The notes: generated by a model not told the origin, from the sequence alone. DNA of 64,000 nucleotides from CAIWHR01 sp963788185 (GCA_963788185.1 CAWBGE010000008.1:56914-120913), one strand, 5' to 3'. Counted from the first letter of the stretch, positions 33,557 through 43,037 are shown. Program-made: numbers and translations.

Positions 33557-34999
33557 TCAGGGCGCGCACATGACGACGAAATCCGGGCCGTCGCCTTCGC
33601 GCAACCAGCCAATTGCCGCCATTTGTTCGCGTAGCTCCGCGCTTGTCATATAGCGGTGGTTCGCGTCAGCACGATTGCTGAACACTCGGTACACGGGTGT
33701 AGTGGCTGCGGGGCATGTGCCTGCGCTAGGCAGGATCATGTGCATGAATGCAGCGTCTTCCAGAACGAAGGCCGGGTTGTTGCGTCCCGTTGCAGTGCAT
33801 TCGTCAAAGCCGCGACCAAAGAAGTGCGAGTCCCCGAACGACGGTGGGATGTAGTACCGGCAGACGGGCGAGGTGACGGCTAATTGCTCTGCGTACGCAG
33901 TGAAAGTATGGCCCGTGCGCGTCCAGCCCTTCAGGCGAATGCCGGCGTCCAGCAAAGCAATCTCATCAGCCATCCAGCTGATGAAGTAATGATCGAGCGA
34001 TGCGCTGTAGAATTCGACCACCTCGATCGGCTGCAGCGCTTTCGGCCCGACCAGGAACTGGCCGAATGCGTGCGGAGCACCTTCAACGGCGATCTTCCGT
34101 ACCACCGAAAGCGTCCTGCTGTCGAGAACCGCCACCATGTTGGAGCCCGCGTTCGCGACGTAGACCTGCCCGTTCGACGGATGAGCCGATACCCCGTAAG
34201 GAAAGAGGCCGGTCACAACTGTCGCGATGACCTGCCCCGTGTGACCATCCAGGACGGTGACCGAATTTGAGCTGTAGTTGGTAACGTACACTCGCGTCCC
34301 GGCCGGATCTACTGCCACTCCATAGGGAGTGCCTCCCACCTTCACACTGGCAACTTGCGCGTATGTGCGCGTGTCGAAGACGTCGACTCTCCAGTCGACG
34401 ACGTTTGTCGCGTAAAGGCGCGTACCTCCCGGACTCAGCGCAATGCCGTATGCACCTGAGACAAACAGCTTCCTGATGACCGCATTGGACGCCGCGTCGA
34501 TCACCGAGATCTCACCCCCATTTTGACTGGAGACATAGACACGTTCACCGGTCGAGTCGACGACGATACCCCGTGGTCCGACCATCACGGGAATTGTCGC
34601 GATGACGGTGTTCGTGAGCGCATCGATCACGGTGACGGAGTTGCTTGCGTGATTCGCCACGTAAACCCGGGTGCCTGCCGGGTTGACGGCGATCCCGGCT
34701 AGCCACGTAGCACCCGTTGGAATCGTTGCGATTACTGCGTTGATCGCAGTGTCGATTACCGAAACGGTGCTTGTTCCCTCATTCGTCACATACACGCGAG
34801 TGCCGGAAGCGCTCACCGCAACGCCGTAAGGTTCCGCGCCCACTGGCACACTGGCGGTGACCGAATTGGTCGCCGTGTCGATAACAGAGACGGTGTTAGA
34901 GCCGCTATTGGGTATGTAGGCGAACGGGGCCGCGCTCACGTTGCAGACGGCAATCGCGGCGATGCACACGAAGACGCGGCAGCGGGACAAATTGCGCAT
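33557..34999 (-). CDS. Secreted YVTN beta-propeller protein with C-terminal conserved domain, copy 2
   Basis: 480 residues. Signal peptide ending near CNVSA-A; seven clear YVTN repeats (SVIDTATNSVTASVPVGAEP and PYGVAV-GTRVYVTN are canonical); C-terminal domain VVEFYSASLDHYFISW and CRYYIPPSFGDSHFFGRG as in copy 1. AAGGAG five bases upstream fixes the ATG at 34999. The pair shares strand and architecture and is separated by 15 bp, a tandem duplication that has diverged substantially. It is probably expressed as one operon. Confidence 0.85.
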   Translation of the reverse strand: MRNLSRCRVFVCIAAIAVCNVSAAPFAYIPNSGSNTVSVIDTATNSVTASVPVGAEPYGVAVSASGTRVYVTNEGTSTVSVIDTAINAVIATIPTGATWLAGIAVNPAGTRVYVANHASNSVTVIDALTNTVIATIPVMVGPRGIVVDSTGERVYVSSQNGGEISVIDAASNAVIRKLFVSGAYGIALSPGGTRLYATNVVDWRVDVFDTRTYAQVASVKVGGTPYGVAVDPAGTRVYVTNYSSNSVTVLDGHTGQVIATVVTGLFPYGVSAHPSNGQVYVANAGSNMVAVLDSRTLSVVRKIAVEGAPHAFGQFLVGPKALQPIEVVEFYSASLDHYFISWMADEIALLDAGIRLKGWTRTGHTFTAYAEQLAVTSPVCRYYIPPSFGDSHFFGRGFDECTATGRNNPAFVLEDAAFMHMILPSAGTCPAATTPVYRVFSNRADANHRYMTSAELREQMAAIGWLREGDGPDFVVMCAP

Positions 35000-35005
35000 G
35001 GCCAC

Positions 35006-35439
35006 TCCTTCCGCGAAGCTGCAGGCCCATGCGCCGCCGGGCGACGAACGGCCCGAGCAGAGGTCTTACGAAGTCATTCAGCGCCCAACGGCGACCAGAC
35101 GCTTTGATGCAGGTCAACGAATTATCGGGGGAGCACCGGCAGCAATGCGAGCGAAGCACGGACCGCGCGTTTCAATGGCTAAGCTGAGCGTGCGCCTCGG
35201 ACGTTCCAGCACCGACCTAAGCCACCTTGCTGGCAACGGTCGTCCACGAGCAGAGCGCGCATCACGGCGGCCAACGAATACGTGAACGTCAGCTTACGGG
35301 CGCAGCGACGAAGGACGGCTCATGGCCGGTCAGCGACCTTCAGGTCTGGACGCGAGCGATTTGATCGTTGACGGGCGCCGAACGACCCTGACCCGACGGT
35401 CAGGAGTTTCTGATCGAGTTCCCGGTGCAGCCCAGTAAC
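35006..35439. other. Intergenic stretch ahead of IS110 copy 1
   Basis: 434 bp without a gene. It holds the presumed promoter of the propeller operon on its left side and a copy of the dispersed repeat at 35321-35392; nothing else was recognised. Confidence 0.5.
35321..35392 (-). repeat. Dispersed intergenic repeat, copy A
   Basis: Read on the minus strand it shows GTCAGGGTCGTTCGGCGCCC, then GATCAAATCGCTCGCGT, then AAGGTCGCTGACCGGCCATG. The same order and spacing recur at 38943-39014 and 47912-47989 with substitutions. No coding potential. Confidence 0.6.
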
Positions 35440-36842
35440 CAATGGGATGGACGCCCCCACCCGCAACGGCATCGATGTGCCAAAGTGGAAGTGTCATCAA
35501 CCACTTGAACCGAGGGGGGCATCCATCATGAAGATTACGACGATTGGCATTGATTTGGCAAAGAGCGTGTTCCAGGTTCACGGTGTCGATTCGCGAGGGC
35601 ATATCGTGGTCCGCAAACAACTCCGACGGGAGCAGGTTGCCACGTTCTTTGCGAACCTGCCGGCCTGTCTGGTCGGTATGGAGGCGTGTGGCAGTGCCCA
35701 TCATTGGGCGCGGAAGCTGCAGGGGTTCGGTCACGCGGTTCGACTGATCTCGCCGCAGTTCGTGAAGCCCTACGTCAAGAGCAACAAGAACGACGCGGCC
35801 GATGCGGAGGCGATCTGCGAGGCGGTGGCCCGGCCAAACATGCGCTTTGTGCCGATCAAGACCGTGGAGCAGCAGGCAGTGCTGTCAGTACACCGGGTGC
35901 GGCAGGGATTCGTGAAGGCGCGAACGGCACAAGCCAATCAGATTCGTGGTCTATTGACCGAGTTCGGACTGGTGCTGCCGCAGGGCATTGCGAACGTCTT
36001 CCGGCGGGTACCGCCGATGATCGACGGAGCGCCTGATCTGCCGGCATCGATGCGCCAGCTGATCGAGCGGCTGTTGGAGAACATGAAGGCACTGGATCGG
36101 CAGGTCAAGGAGCTCGAGGCACAGATCAAGGCTTGGCATCAAGGCAGCGAGCTGAGCCGCAAGCTCGAGAAGATTCCCGGCATTGGTCCTCTGGCGGCCA
36201 GCGCGCTGGTGGCATCGATAGGAGATGCCAGGAGCTTCAAAAACGGCCGCCAGGTGGCTGCCTGGTTGGGGCTGGTGCCCAAGCAGGACTCGAGCGGCGG
36301 CAAACCCAAGCTGCTGGGCATGAGCAAGCGCGGCGACACTTACCTTCGAACCTTGCTGATTCACGGCGCGCGCTCGGCGATTGTGGCAGCGCAGCGCACG
36401 GGCAGGCCGAACGTCTGGTTGGCAGGACTGCTCACCCGGCGCCATCCCAACGTTGCCGCCGTGGCGCTGGCCAACAAGAACGCGCGCACGATCTGGGCGT
36501 TACTCGCTCATGAGCGCGAGTTCCGGCCCGATTACATGCCGCGGCCTGCCCACGGGTAGCCGCGACCACCGAACGTCAACAATCAACCCGACAGGGAGAA
36601 TCGACCCACCGATTGCTCAGGCGATCACGCAATGATGGCAAACAGGTCAGACCTTGGTTGGCCAAACCCAAAACGGCCGAAGCACCGCGAGTGCGCGTAA
36701 GCGATCGGGAGCCAACCAGCCAATCCCATCAGGGACAGCGGCAGGATGCCGCGAAAAAAGTCCGAATGTACGGGTGCAATCTGTTCCTACCAGCCATCAC
36801 CAACTGAAAGCTTGGCAAACCGGGGGCGTCCATGTACGGCCG
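35440..36842 (+). mobile_element. IS110-family insertion sequence, copy 1
   Basis: Boundaries are defined by comparison with the second copy: identity begins at CAATGGGATGGACGCC and ends at GTACGGCCG, 1403 bp in both. There are no terminal inverted repeats, as usual for IS110. The stretch 36560-36842 downstream of the transposase is conserved non-coding sequence, the likely site of a bridge RNA or other end function. Immediately right, a short frame PFAAFYAGMKALR-stop (to 36881) may be the tail of a gene cut by insertion. Confidence 0.88.
35528..36559 (+). CDS. IS110-family transposase, copy 1
   Basis: 343 residues. N-terminal DEDD/RuvC-like domain: TIGIDLAKSVFQVHG (first Asp), CLVGMEACGSAHHWA (Glu), NKNDAADAEAI (Asp-x-x-Asp). 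C-terminal transposase_20 domain: EKIPGIGPLAASALVASIGD with the helix-hairpin-helix, and the conserved Ser in LGLVPKQDSSGGK. It is full length and intact, and identical in protein sequence to the second copy. It begins 88 bp inside the element. Confidence 0.93.
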   Translation: MKITTIGIDLAKSVFQVHGVDSRGHIVVRKQLRREQVATFFANLPACLVGMEACGSAHHWARKLQGFGHAVRLISPQFVKPYVKSNKNDAADAEAICEAVARPNMRFVPIKTVEQQAVLSVHRVRQGFVKARTAQANQIRGLLTEFGLVLPQGIANVFRRVPPMIDGAPDLPASMRQLIERLLENMKALDRQVKELEAQIKAWHQGSELSRKLEKIPGIGPLAASALVASIGDARSFKNGRQVAAWLGLVPKQDSSGGKPKLLGMSKRGDTYLRTLLIHGARSAIVAAQRTGRPNVWLAGLLTRRHPNVAAVALANKNARTIWALLAHEREFRPDYMPRPAHG

Positions 36843-37040
36843 TTCGCCGCGTTCTACGCGGGTATGAAGGCCCTGCGGTAGCGGTCGCTCGCGCGTTCGG
36901 CGGGCACCGCGGCGAATGACCGGCAGCTTTCAGTCCGATTCGCCGCGAGCGATCATGGGCGCGAGCCGCCGCGCGCGCACGGCGCAAGGGGGGCCGACCG
37001 AGCGGGCGGGACGAAGGCCGCGGATCGGCTTGGGGCGCGA

Positions 37041-37697
37041 TCAGCGCTGCGGAAACGACGGGACGCGGAGGCCGCTATTCACCTTTGCCTCCATGTCGGC
37101 CTCGGCGGCGCGAACCGCCTCGAGACGCGCGATGACCGCATCGATGCGATCGAACGGCACGACGACCACGCCATCCTGGTCGCCGACCACGATGTCGCCG
37201 CTGGCGACAGCGACGCCGCCCACGACGACGGGAAAGCCCACGGTGCCCGGCCCCTCGCGGGCAGGCGAATTGGGCGTCACGCCGACGCAGAAGCATGGCA
37301 GGCCGACCGCCCGGATGCCGGGAACGTCGCGCACGCAGCCGTCGGTAACGAATGCTATTGCCCCCCCATTGCGCGCCATTCCGAGCACGAGATCACCGAC
37401 GATCGCGCAGCCGGTGTGGCCAGCGGTCGCCGCGACGATCACGTCGCCTGGCACGAGGTGTTCGAGCGTGCCCAGCACGGCGAGATTGTCGGCGGGTCCG
37501 GCGTCGCAGGTGACCGCGGGGCCGCAGAAGACCGACTGCTCGGCCGCGATCGGCTTGATCCGGTAGTCGAGCGCGCCCGAGCCGCCGAGCGCGTCGACGA
37601 CGTGGCCCGTGGGCACGCCGCTGAGCGCTGCGACGTGTCGCTGCTGCGGCCGCCGGATAGGCGTGCGCATTGACAGCTTCGGGGCGCCTTCGATCAT
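37041..37697 (-). CDS. RraA-family protein (aldolase/decarboxylase-like)
   Basis: 218 residues. Core motifs VSGVPTGHVVDALGG-like start, GDVIVAATAGHTGCAIVGDL, and VTDGCVRDVPG with the Arg-Asp pair used by HMG/CHA aldolases for Mg2+ and oxaloacetate-type substrates. RraA itself regulates RNase E, but this version keeps the aldolase residues. Annotated elsewhere as demethylmenaquinone methyltransferase-like, which is a legacy name. It is an isolated gene between the IS copies. Confidence 0.82.
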   Translation of the reverse strand: MIEGAPKLSMRTPIRRPQQRHVAALSGVPTGHVVDALGGSGALDYRIKPIAAEQSVFCGPAVTCDAGPADNLAVLGTLEHLVPGDVIVAATAGHTGCAIVGDLVLGMARNGGAIAFVTDGCVRDVPGIRAVGLPCFCVGVTPNSPAREGPGTVGFPVVVGGVAVASGDIVVGDQDGVVVVPFDRIDAVIARLEAVRAAEADMEAKVNSGLRVPSFPQR

Positions 37698-38160
37698 CGG
37701 ATTCTCCCGCGGGGTGGGGTTGTTCGGCGGCGGGCAGCCTGCTCCGGAGGGCGTCAGCCTTCGGACGGCGGCTCCACGTTTTTGCGCGCAACAACCCTCC
37801 GGTAGGCATTCGCCTTACGGTGGCGCGCGAAGTTGAACGATGTCGTATTGTAGGACTTTGTGCAAGCGAGGTCACAGCGCGCGATCGCGAGTTTGTCGCC
37901 GGTCGTGGAGCACGCGGAGACGATCCCCCCGGACGGCGCGACGAGGACGCCAGCGCTGTAATGCGGCGATACCTGACATTCGCGAAAGGCGAGTTACAGG
38001 CTTGAGCCGACACAGCGGTTGATGGATTGGCGGCCGGCTCGTGGCCGATCTCGGTCCCGCCCCCTTCGTCGCAGTTCGACCCACTCCGGCCATTGATGTC
38101 GGTGGAGACCGGACGTTCTACGACAGAGCTATCCAGCGGGCGCCAGCGTTGGGTGATGGG
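37698..38160. other. Intergenic stretch, no gene seen
   Basis: 463 bp with several short G/C inverted runs (for example CTCCGGAG near 37741) and no supportable coding frame or repeat match. Confidence 0.4.
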
Positions 38161-38688
38161 TTAGGCAGCACTGCGTTTGACCGCCGCTAGGATAGCCTCG
38201 ATGAATGGGGTTTTGCCATCGGTGTAGGCCTCGCGGTCCGCCGGATGAAGGGCCGCAAGGTGCAGTTTGAGCGTCTGGTACTCCGCTGCCACCTGGGGGT
38301 TCCTGCGCAGAGTGTCGCGGAACACCAAGCGAGCACACCAAAGCTCACTATTGACTGGCACGAGGTGCAGGTGATGGGTGCGGTGCGCTGGCGATGGTTT
38401 GCAGAACCAGTGCATCACTTCCGACTTGTAGGGGAAGTAGGCGTAGCCAAGCGCCTCTGCTGCGGGGATGGCAGCGCGGGATTCAGCCAGGCCCCGGACG
38501 GGTGCCATGATGTCGATGACTGGCTTTGCTGCCAGCCCAGGGACTGCGGTGCTTCCGATGTGCTCGATGGTCCCCGCAAGCCAAGGCTGCAGGGCGGCTG
38601 TGAGTGATGCGAACTCTGAGGCGAACCGCCTCGGCCACGCAGACGAGTAGGGGACAACTTCGATCTTGGCTTCTTGCACGGGTGGCAC
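38161..38688 (-). CDS. GrpB family nucleotidyltransferase-like protein
   Basis: 175 residues. EHIGSTAVPGLAAKPVIDIM is the GrpB/UPF0157 nucleotidyltransferase motif with GS and the catalytic Asp, followed by LHLVPVNSELW and FRDTLRRNPQVAAEYQ. The start is a GTG at 38688 and the ribosome site is weak. Function of stand-alone GrpB proteins is not established; dephospho-CoA kinase fusions are known. It lies alone between the two IS copies. Confidence 0.82.
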   Translation of the reverse strand: MPPVQEAKIEVVPYSSAWPRRFASEFASLTAALQPWLAGTIEHIGSTAVPGLAAKPVIDIMAPVRGLAESRAAIPAAEALGYAYFPYKSEVMHWFCKPSPAHRTHHLHLVPVNSELWCARLVFRDTLRRNPQVAAEYQTLKLHLAALHPADREAYTDGKTPFIEAILAAVKRSAA

Positions 38689-38942
38689 CCCATGGCCGAA
38701 TTTGTGCGGCCTAACGACAAATTGAGAACCTAGACGACGGAATACAAGGCGTCAATCGCGGGATGCTGCTGCGCGGCCGAGGGGAGTTGGGGACGGTGCT
38801 CGGTTCCGACCGGGCGATTATCCCTTGGCTGCGGGCACACGGCGTGTGCCAGCGTGCCTGCACGCGCGTGTTACGACGGCTGTCTGTCGTTCTTCAAGCA
38901 CCGATAGATGGCTGCAATCGAGTGCCATGCGCTGCGACCGGA

Positions 38943-39014
38943 GTTGGCCGGACTGAGACCGTCGAGTTTGAACGCGAGCGGCGTGATCGCCGTCGGTCGC
39001 AGTACGACCCTGAC
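38943..39014 (-). repeat. Dispersed intergenic repeat, copy C
   Basis: On the minus strand: GTCAGGGTCGTACTGCGACC, GATCACGCCGCTCGCGTTC, CTCGACGGTCTCAGTCCGGC. Matches copies A and B in block order. It lies in the 38689-39090 gap, directly beyond the point where hflC sequence ends, so it may mark the rearrangement that truncated hflC. Confidence 0.6.
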
Positions 39015-39090
39015 CTGCCGGCCAATGTGCTCCGGACCGGTCATTGAGGACCGCGGAAGCAGCCACTCAGCCGACGCGTCACGACCGCGA

Positions 39091-39209
39091 ACAGATACAG
39101 CGGCGATCACCGCCTGTTCGCCTTCTTGCAGCGTATAAAAGGTGCCGAGGAGCACCACGAAAAGCGCCAGCGCTGCGAGACCACCGCCGAACTTCAGCAT
39201 GTTCTTCAT
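39091..39209 (-). pseudogene. hflC: hflC fragment, N-terminal 40 residues only
   Basis: Reads MKNMLKFGGGLAALALFVVL then GTFYTLQEGEQAVI, the membrane anchor and first strand of an HflC-type SPFH protein. After that the frame leaves the family and runs into the repeat. The ATG overlaps the hflK stop (ATGA), the standard hflKC coupling. The remaining 250 or so residues are missing. Confidence 0.65.
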
Positions 39210-40267
39210 GGTTCCGCTCTCGCCTTGGTGTCTTCTGCATTGCCACGGGCCCGGGCTGCAGGCACCGCAGGCACCTGTCCCGACTCCAGACGGAGCAGAG
39301 GCAGCAGGGTCTTCTGGTCACTGTCCACGATGTACAGGGCCTTGGCCCCGGGCAGGATGTCCGCCATTGCCTCTAGATACAGGCGCCGGCGCGTGACCTC
39401 CGGCGCCCGCTGGTACTGCGCGAGGATCGCGATGAAGCGCGTTGCCTCTCCGTTGGCGCGATTGATCCGCTCGACGGCTTAGCCCTCGGCTTCGGTGACG
39501 GTGCGAGTCGCCTCGCCGCGCGCCTTGGGTATCTCGCGATTGGCCTGCTCCTGCGCCTGATTGATCGTGCGCTCGCGATCCTGCCGTGCTTCGTTCACTT
39601 CATTGAAGGCCGGCTTGACGGCGTCCGGGGGCGTCACATCCTGCAGTTCCACGGTCACCAGACGGACGCCGGTCTCGTAGGCGCTGAGGATCTTTTGCAT
39701 CTCCGTCTTGACCTCGGTGGAGACGGCCACGCGGCCGACAGTCAGCACATCACTGCCCAGACGGTTGCCGACCACCCGTCGCATGACGGCCTCGGCGACG
39801 TCGCGTATCGTTTGCCGCGACTCGCGAACCTGGAATAGGTAGCGCACAGGGTCCTCGATGCGGTACTGCACGATCCATTGATCGTCGATCACGTTCAGAT
39901 CGCCCGTCAGCATCAGAGAAACGTCCTTGAACGATTTCTTGTCGGCTTCGTACTGGGTTCGCTCACCAACCACGGTGGCCGCGGTGGCGAAGCCGAACTC
40001 TTCCTTGAGGACTCGCTCGGTGGGCACACGTCGGACGCGCTCGATGCCGTCCGGAAGCTTGAAATGCAGACTCGGACCCACCAAGCGGTTTACCGCCCCA
40101 AAGCGCTGGACGACACCCGTCTCTTCGGGTTGCACAGTGAACCAGGTCGACCAGAGGAAGATCAACACCAGCGCTACCGCGATGCCCACGGCAATCCGGC
40201 GATTGCCGAAGGTCCCGGCGCGCTTGCGAAACTCTTCAACGTAGTATTCAGGGTCCTTGATTGGCAT
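39206..40267 (-). pseudogene. hflK: HflK-type SPFH protein with an in-frame TAA
   Basis: From the ATG at 40267 (AAGGA upstream): DPEYYVEEFRKRAG, membrane helix, VQPEETGVVQRFGAVNRLVG, the SPFH core and ERTINQAQEQANREIPKARG. Codon 263 or so is TAA where Tyr is expected (EAEG-stop-AVERINRANGEATRFIA). The frame stays open to its natural stop at 39206, giving 354 codons in all. HflK with HflC modulates the FtsH protease at the inner membrane. Here the pair is doubly damaged, so it is probably an accessory hflKC copy in decay. Confidence 0.72.
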
Positions 40268-40500
40268 GCTTCGAGTCCTTCGCGCCCGCGCGTTATCGTG
40301 AGTCGGCAAAGTCGCGCTCTATTCCAAATCGGCCAAGTAGACGCCTCATGTTCATCAAGGGCGAAACTTTGGAAGGCAAACCCTGCGGGCAGGTACGCGC
40401 GGCGGTCACGACTGAATGCCTCGCCCACTGACATGCTTGATCGATGATCACTCGGCTGCGGCCCTTGGGACTTGCAGTTGCGGCACCGATCAGGACGTTC

Positions 40501-40854
40501 TTAGGCCTTGGTCAAGATCTCCCCACATACCCTTGCCACCGATGACAGCTGCGCGGTGGCCTTCGAATCGGCGACCGTCGCCCACCCGCCCTTCTCTATG
40601 AAGTCGCCCCGCGACCACGAGTCGACCTTGTTGAGTGCCACCAGGTTGGCGTCGGCCGCAGCGTCGCGCCGGAATTTCGCAACACAGACCGGGGCCAGCG
40701 CGTCTACGACTGCAGAATCGACACGCATCGACGCAGCTGCATCGGCCTTGCCGCCGGTCATCCACCCACCCCAGCTGAACCCAACGATGGCCAAGACCAC
40801 CGCGCCACCCACGGCGCCCCACAGCGCCGGCTTCGTTTCGACAGGAATGTTCAT
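40501..40854 (-). CDS. Membrane-anchored hypothetical protein
   Basis: 117 residues. One transmembrane helix near residues 11-32 (LWGAVGGAVVLAIVGFSWGG), then a soluble part with two cysteines in APVCVAK and ARVCGEIL, and GGWATVADSK. Conserved-looking in composition and codon use. It may belong to the hflKC neighbourhood, but no function is known to me. Confidence 0.6.
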   Translation of the reverse strand: MNIPVETKPALWGAVGGAVVLAIVGFSWGGWMTGGKADAAASMRVDSAVVDALAPVCVAKFRRDAAADANLVALNKVDSWSRGDFIEKGGWATVADSKATAQLSSVARVCGEILTKA

Positions 40855-41092
40855 ATGATTGCTCCTTCAGGTGATGATGTAGGCGGCCGACGACAGGTCT
40901 TCGGTCTGAATGAACCGCATCGGCCGTAAACTGGAAATCCTGCGCTTGAACCGCTCAGTCGTCTGTGCGCTGGCACACACAGAGCAATGCTTCCGACGGG
41001 ACCTGTTTTGGCCGCTGCTTGACCCCGGCAACATCGCGGCGAAGCTGTCTGCCCCAAATCTGGGTGGCACTATGAGTGGAGTTCCATCCGAC

Positions 41093-42495
41093 CGGCCGTA
41101 CATGGACGCCCCCGGTTTGCCAAGCTTTCAGTTGGTGATGGCTGGTAGGAACAGATTGCACCCGTACATTCGGACTTTTTTCGCGGCATCCTGCCGCTGT
41201 CCCTGATGGGATTGGCTGGTTGGCTCCCGATCGCTTACGCGCACTCGCGGTGCTTCGGCCGTTTTGGGTTTGGCCAACCAAGGTCTGACCTGTTTGCCAT
41301 CATTGCGTGATCGCCTGAGCAATCGGTGGGTCGATTCTCCCTGTCGGGTTGATTGTTGACGTTCGGTGGTCGCGGCTACCCGTGGGCAGGCCGCGGCATG
41401 TAATCGGGCCGGAACTCGCGCTCATGAGCGAGTAACGCCCAGATCGTGCGCGCGTTCTTGTTGGCCAGCGCCACGGCGGCAACGTTGGGATGGCGCCGGG
41501 TGAGCAGTCCTGCCAGCCAGACGTTCGGCCTGCCCGTGCGCTGCGCCGCCACAATCGCCGAGCGCGCGCCGTGAATCAGCAAGGTTCGAAGGTAAGTGTC
41601 GCCGCGCTTGCTCATGCCCAGCAGCTTGGGTTTGCCGCCGCTCGAGTCCTGCTTGGGCACCAGCCCCAGCCAGGCAGCCACCTGGCGGCCGTTCTTGAAG
41701 CTCCTGGCATCTCCTATCGATGCCACCAGCGCGCTGGCCGCCAGAGGACCAATGCCGGGAATCTTCTCGAGCTTGCGGCTCAGCTCGCTGCCTTGATGCC
41801 AAGCCTTGATCTGTGCCTCGAGCTCCTTGACCTGCCGATCCAGTGCCTTCATGTTCTCCAACAGCCGCTCGATCAGCTGGCGCATCGATGCCGGCAGATC
41901 AGGCGCTCCGTCGATCATCGGCGGTACCCGCCGGAAGACGTTCGCAATGCCCTGCGGCAGCACCAGTCCGAACTCGGTCAATAGACCACGAATTTGATTG
42001 GCTTGTGCCGTTCGCGCCTTCACGAATCCCTGCCGCACCCGGTGTACTGACAGCACTGCCTGCTGCTCCACGGTCTTGATCGGCACAAAGCGCATGTTTG
42101 GCCGGGCCACCGCCTCGCAGATCGCCTCCGCATCGGCCGCGTCGTTCTTGTTGCTCTTGACGTAGGGCTTCACGAACTGCGGCGAGATCAGTCGAACCGC
42201 GTGACCGAACCCCTGCAGCTTCCGCGCCCAATGATGGGCACTGCCACACGCCTCCATACCGACCAGACAGGCCGGCAGGTTCGCAAAGAACGTGGCAACC
42301 TGCTCCCGTCGGAGTTGTTTGCGGACCACGATATGCCCTCGCGAATCGACACCGTGAACCTGGAACACGCTCTTTGCCAAATCAATGCCAATCGTCGTAA
42401 TCTTCATGATGGATGCCCCCCTCGGTTCAAGTGGTTGATGACACTTCCACTTTGGCACATCGATGCCGTTGCGGGTGGGGGCGTCCATCCCATTG
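41093..42495 (-). mobile_element. IS110-family insertion sequence, copy 2 (inverted)
   Basis: Same 1403-bp length and ends as copy 1, opposite orientation. I count about five base differences within the transposase gene, all synonymous. The two copies bracket 36843-41092 (RraA, GrpB, hflKC remnants, hypothetical), so homologous recombination would invert that segment. Confidence 0.9.
41376..42407 (-). CDS. IS110-family transposase, copy 2
   Basis: 343 residues, same protein as copy 1 with all DEDD and C-terminal serine motifs intact. Differences I can see are silent: a Gln codon CAA for CAG, Lys AAG for AAA, Leu CTG for TTG twice, Ala GCG for GCA. Confidence 0.93.
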   Translation of the reverse strand: MKITTIGIDLAKSVFQVHGVDSRGHIVVRKQLRREQVATFFANLPACLVGMEACGSAHHWARKLQGFGHAVRLISPQFVKPYVKSNKNDAADAEAICEAVARPNMRFVPIKTVEQQAVLSVHRVRQGFVKARTAQANQIRGLLTEFGLVLPQGIANVFRRVPPMIDGAPDLPASMRQLIERLLENMKALDRQVKELEAQIKAWHQGSELSRKLEKIPGIGPLAASALVASIGDARSFKNGRQVAAWLGLVPKQDSSGGKPKLLGMSKRGDTYLRTLLIHGARSAIVAAQRTGRPNVWLAGLLTRRHPNVAAVALANKNARTIWALLAHEREFRPDYMPRPAHG

Positions 42496-42770
42496 CTTAC
42501 GGGCAAATTAGGCGGCGACGCCAAATGACTCGTGTTGGCCGTCAGCGACCCTCGCATCCGGCGGTCGCGACTAGCGCGGCGAGATTGCACCTCCGTTTGC
42601 CCGCGATCAGCAGCGTGTTGACGACTTCGATTCCAGGGTACCGGACGGGGCTCTCAGCAAGCCCAGATGACACCCGCAGCCATGGTGCGTCTCCCCTCGA
42701 GGCCAGATGCAGGTTGTCGTCTCCAGGGTTCATAGCGACAATCGCGTCCAGAAAGGGCAGACTCCCCCTG

Positions 42771-42941
42771 ATGGACATCCTGCAGTGTCTACGCAAGCAC
42801 GGCCAGCGGCTCGATTCGGAGATTGCGGCAGAGACGGGCGTTGCGCTTGCAACGGTGCGCGAACGCTTTGCGCTTTTGACCGGGACCGGTGAGGTCATCA
42901 CCTGCAAACTGACGCGCTTAGGTCTCGGCCAGTTGGAGTGA
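42771..42941 (+). CDS. Small winged-helix (FaeA-like) regulator, probably C-terminally truncated
   Basis: 56 residues. MDILQCLRKHGQRLDSEIAA and ETGVALATVRERFALLTGTG form the helix-turn-helix of the FaeA/PapI-like small regulators, then GEVITCKLTR. Homologues continue 20-30 residues further; here the frame turns into LGLGQLE and stops beside the PEP-CTERM tail remnant, suggesting a junction. The 275 bp between IS copy 2 and this gene hold no gene, but begin with TTGGCCGTCAGCGACC, similar to the dispersed repeat edge. Confidence 0.5.
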   Translation: MDILQCLRKHGQRLDSEIAAETGVALATVRERFALLTGTGEVITCKLTRLGLGQLE

Positions 42942-42947
42942 CCCACT

Positions 42948-42995
42948 GAACAAGTTCTTGTAGGCCTCGCACGTTCCTCGCGCCGCAAGCAGTAA
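42948..42995 (+). pseudogene. 3' tail of a third PEP-CTERM gene
   Basis: The frame EQVLVGLARSSRRKQ-stop ends with CGCCGCAAGCAGTAATCG, almost the same as the ends of the two intact PEP-CTERM genes, and is followed by the same kind of terminator. Everything upstream of the last 15 codons has been replaced. Confidence 0.6.
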
Positions 42996-43016
42996 TCGAT
43001 TCCGCTCCGACGACAG

Positions 43017-43037
43017 CCCCGCTCGGGCGGGGTTTGT
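43017..43037 (+). terminator. Terminator behind the PEP-CTERM tail remnant
   Basis: CCCCGC-TCGG-GCGGGG hairpin followed by TTTGTTGTT; same position and sequence style as the terminator at 30011-30037. Confidence 0.75.
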
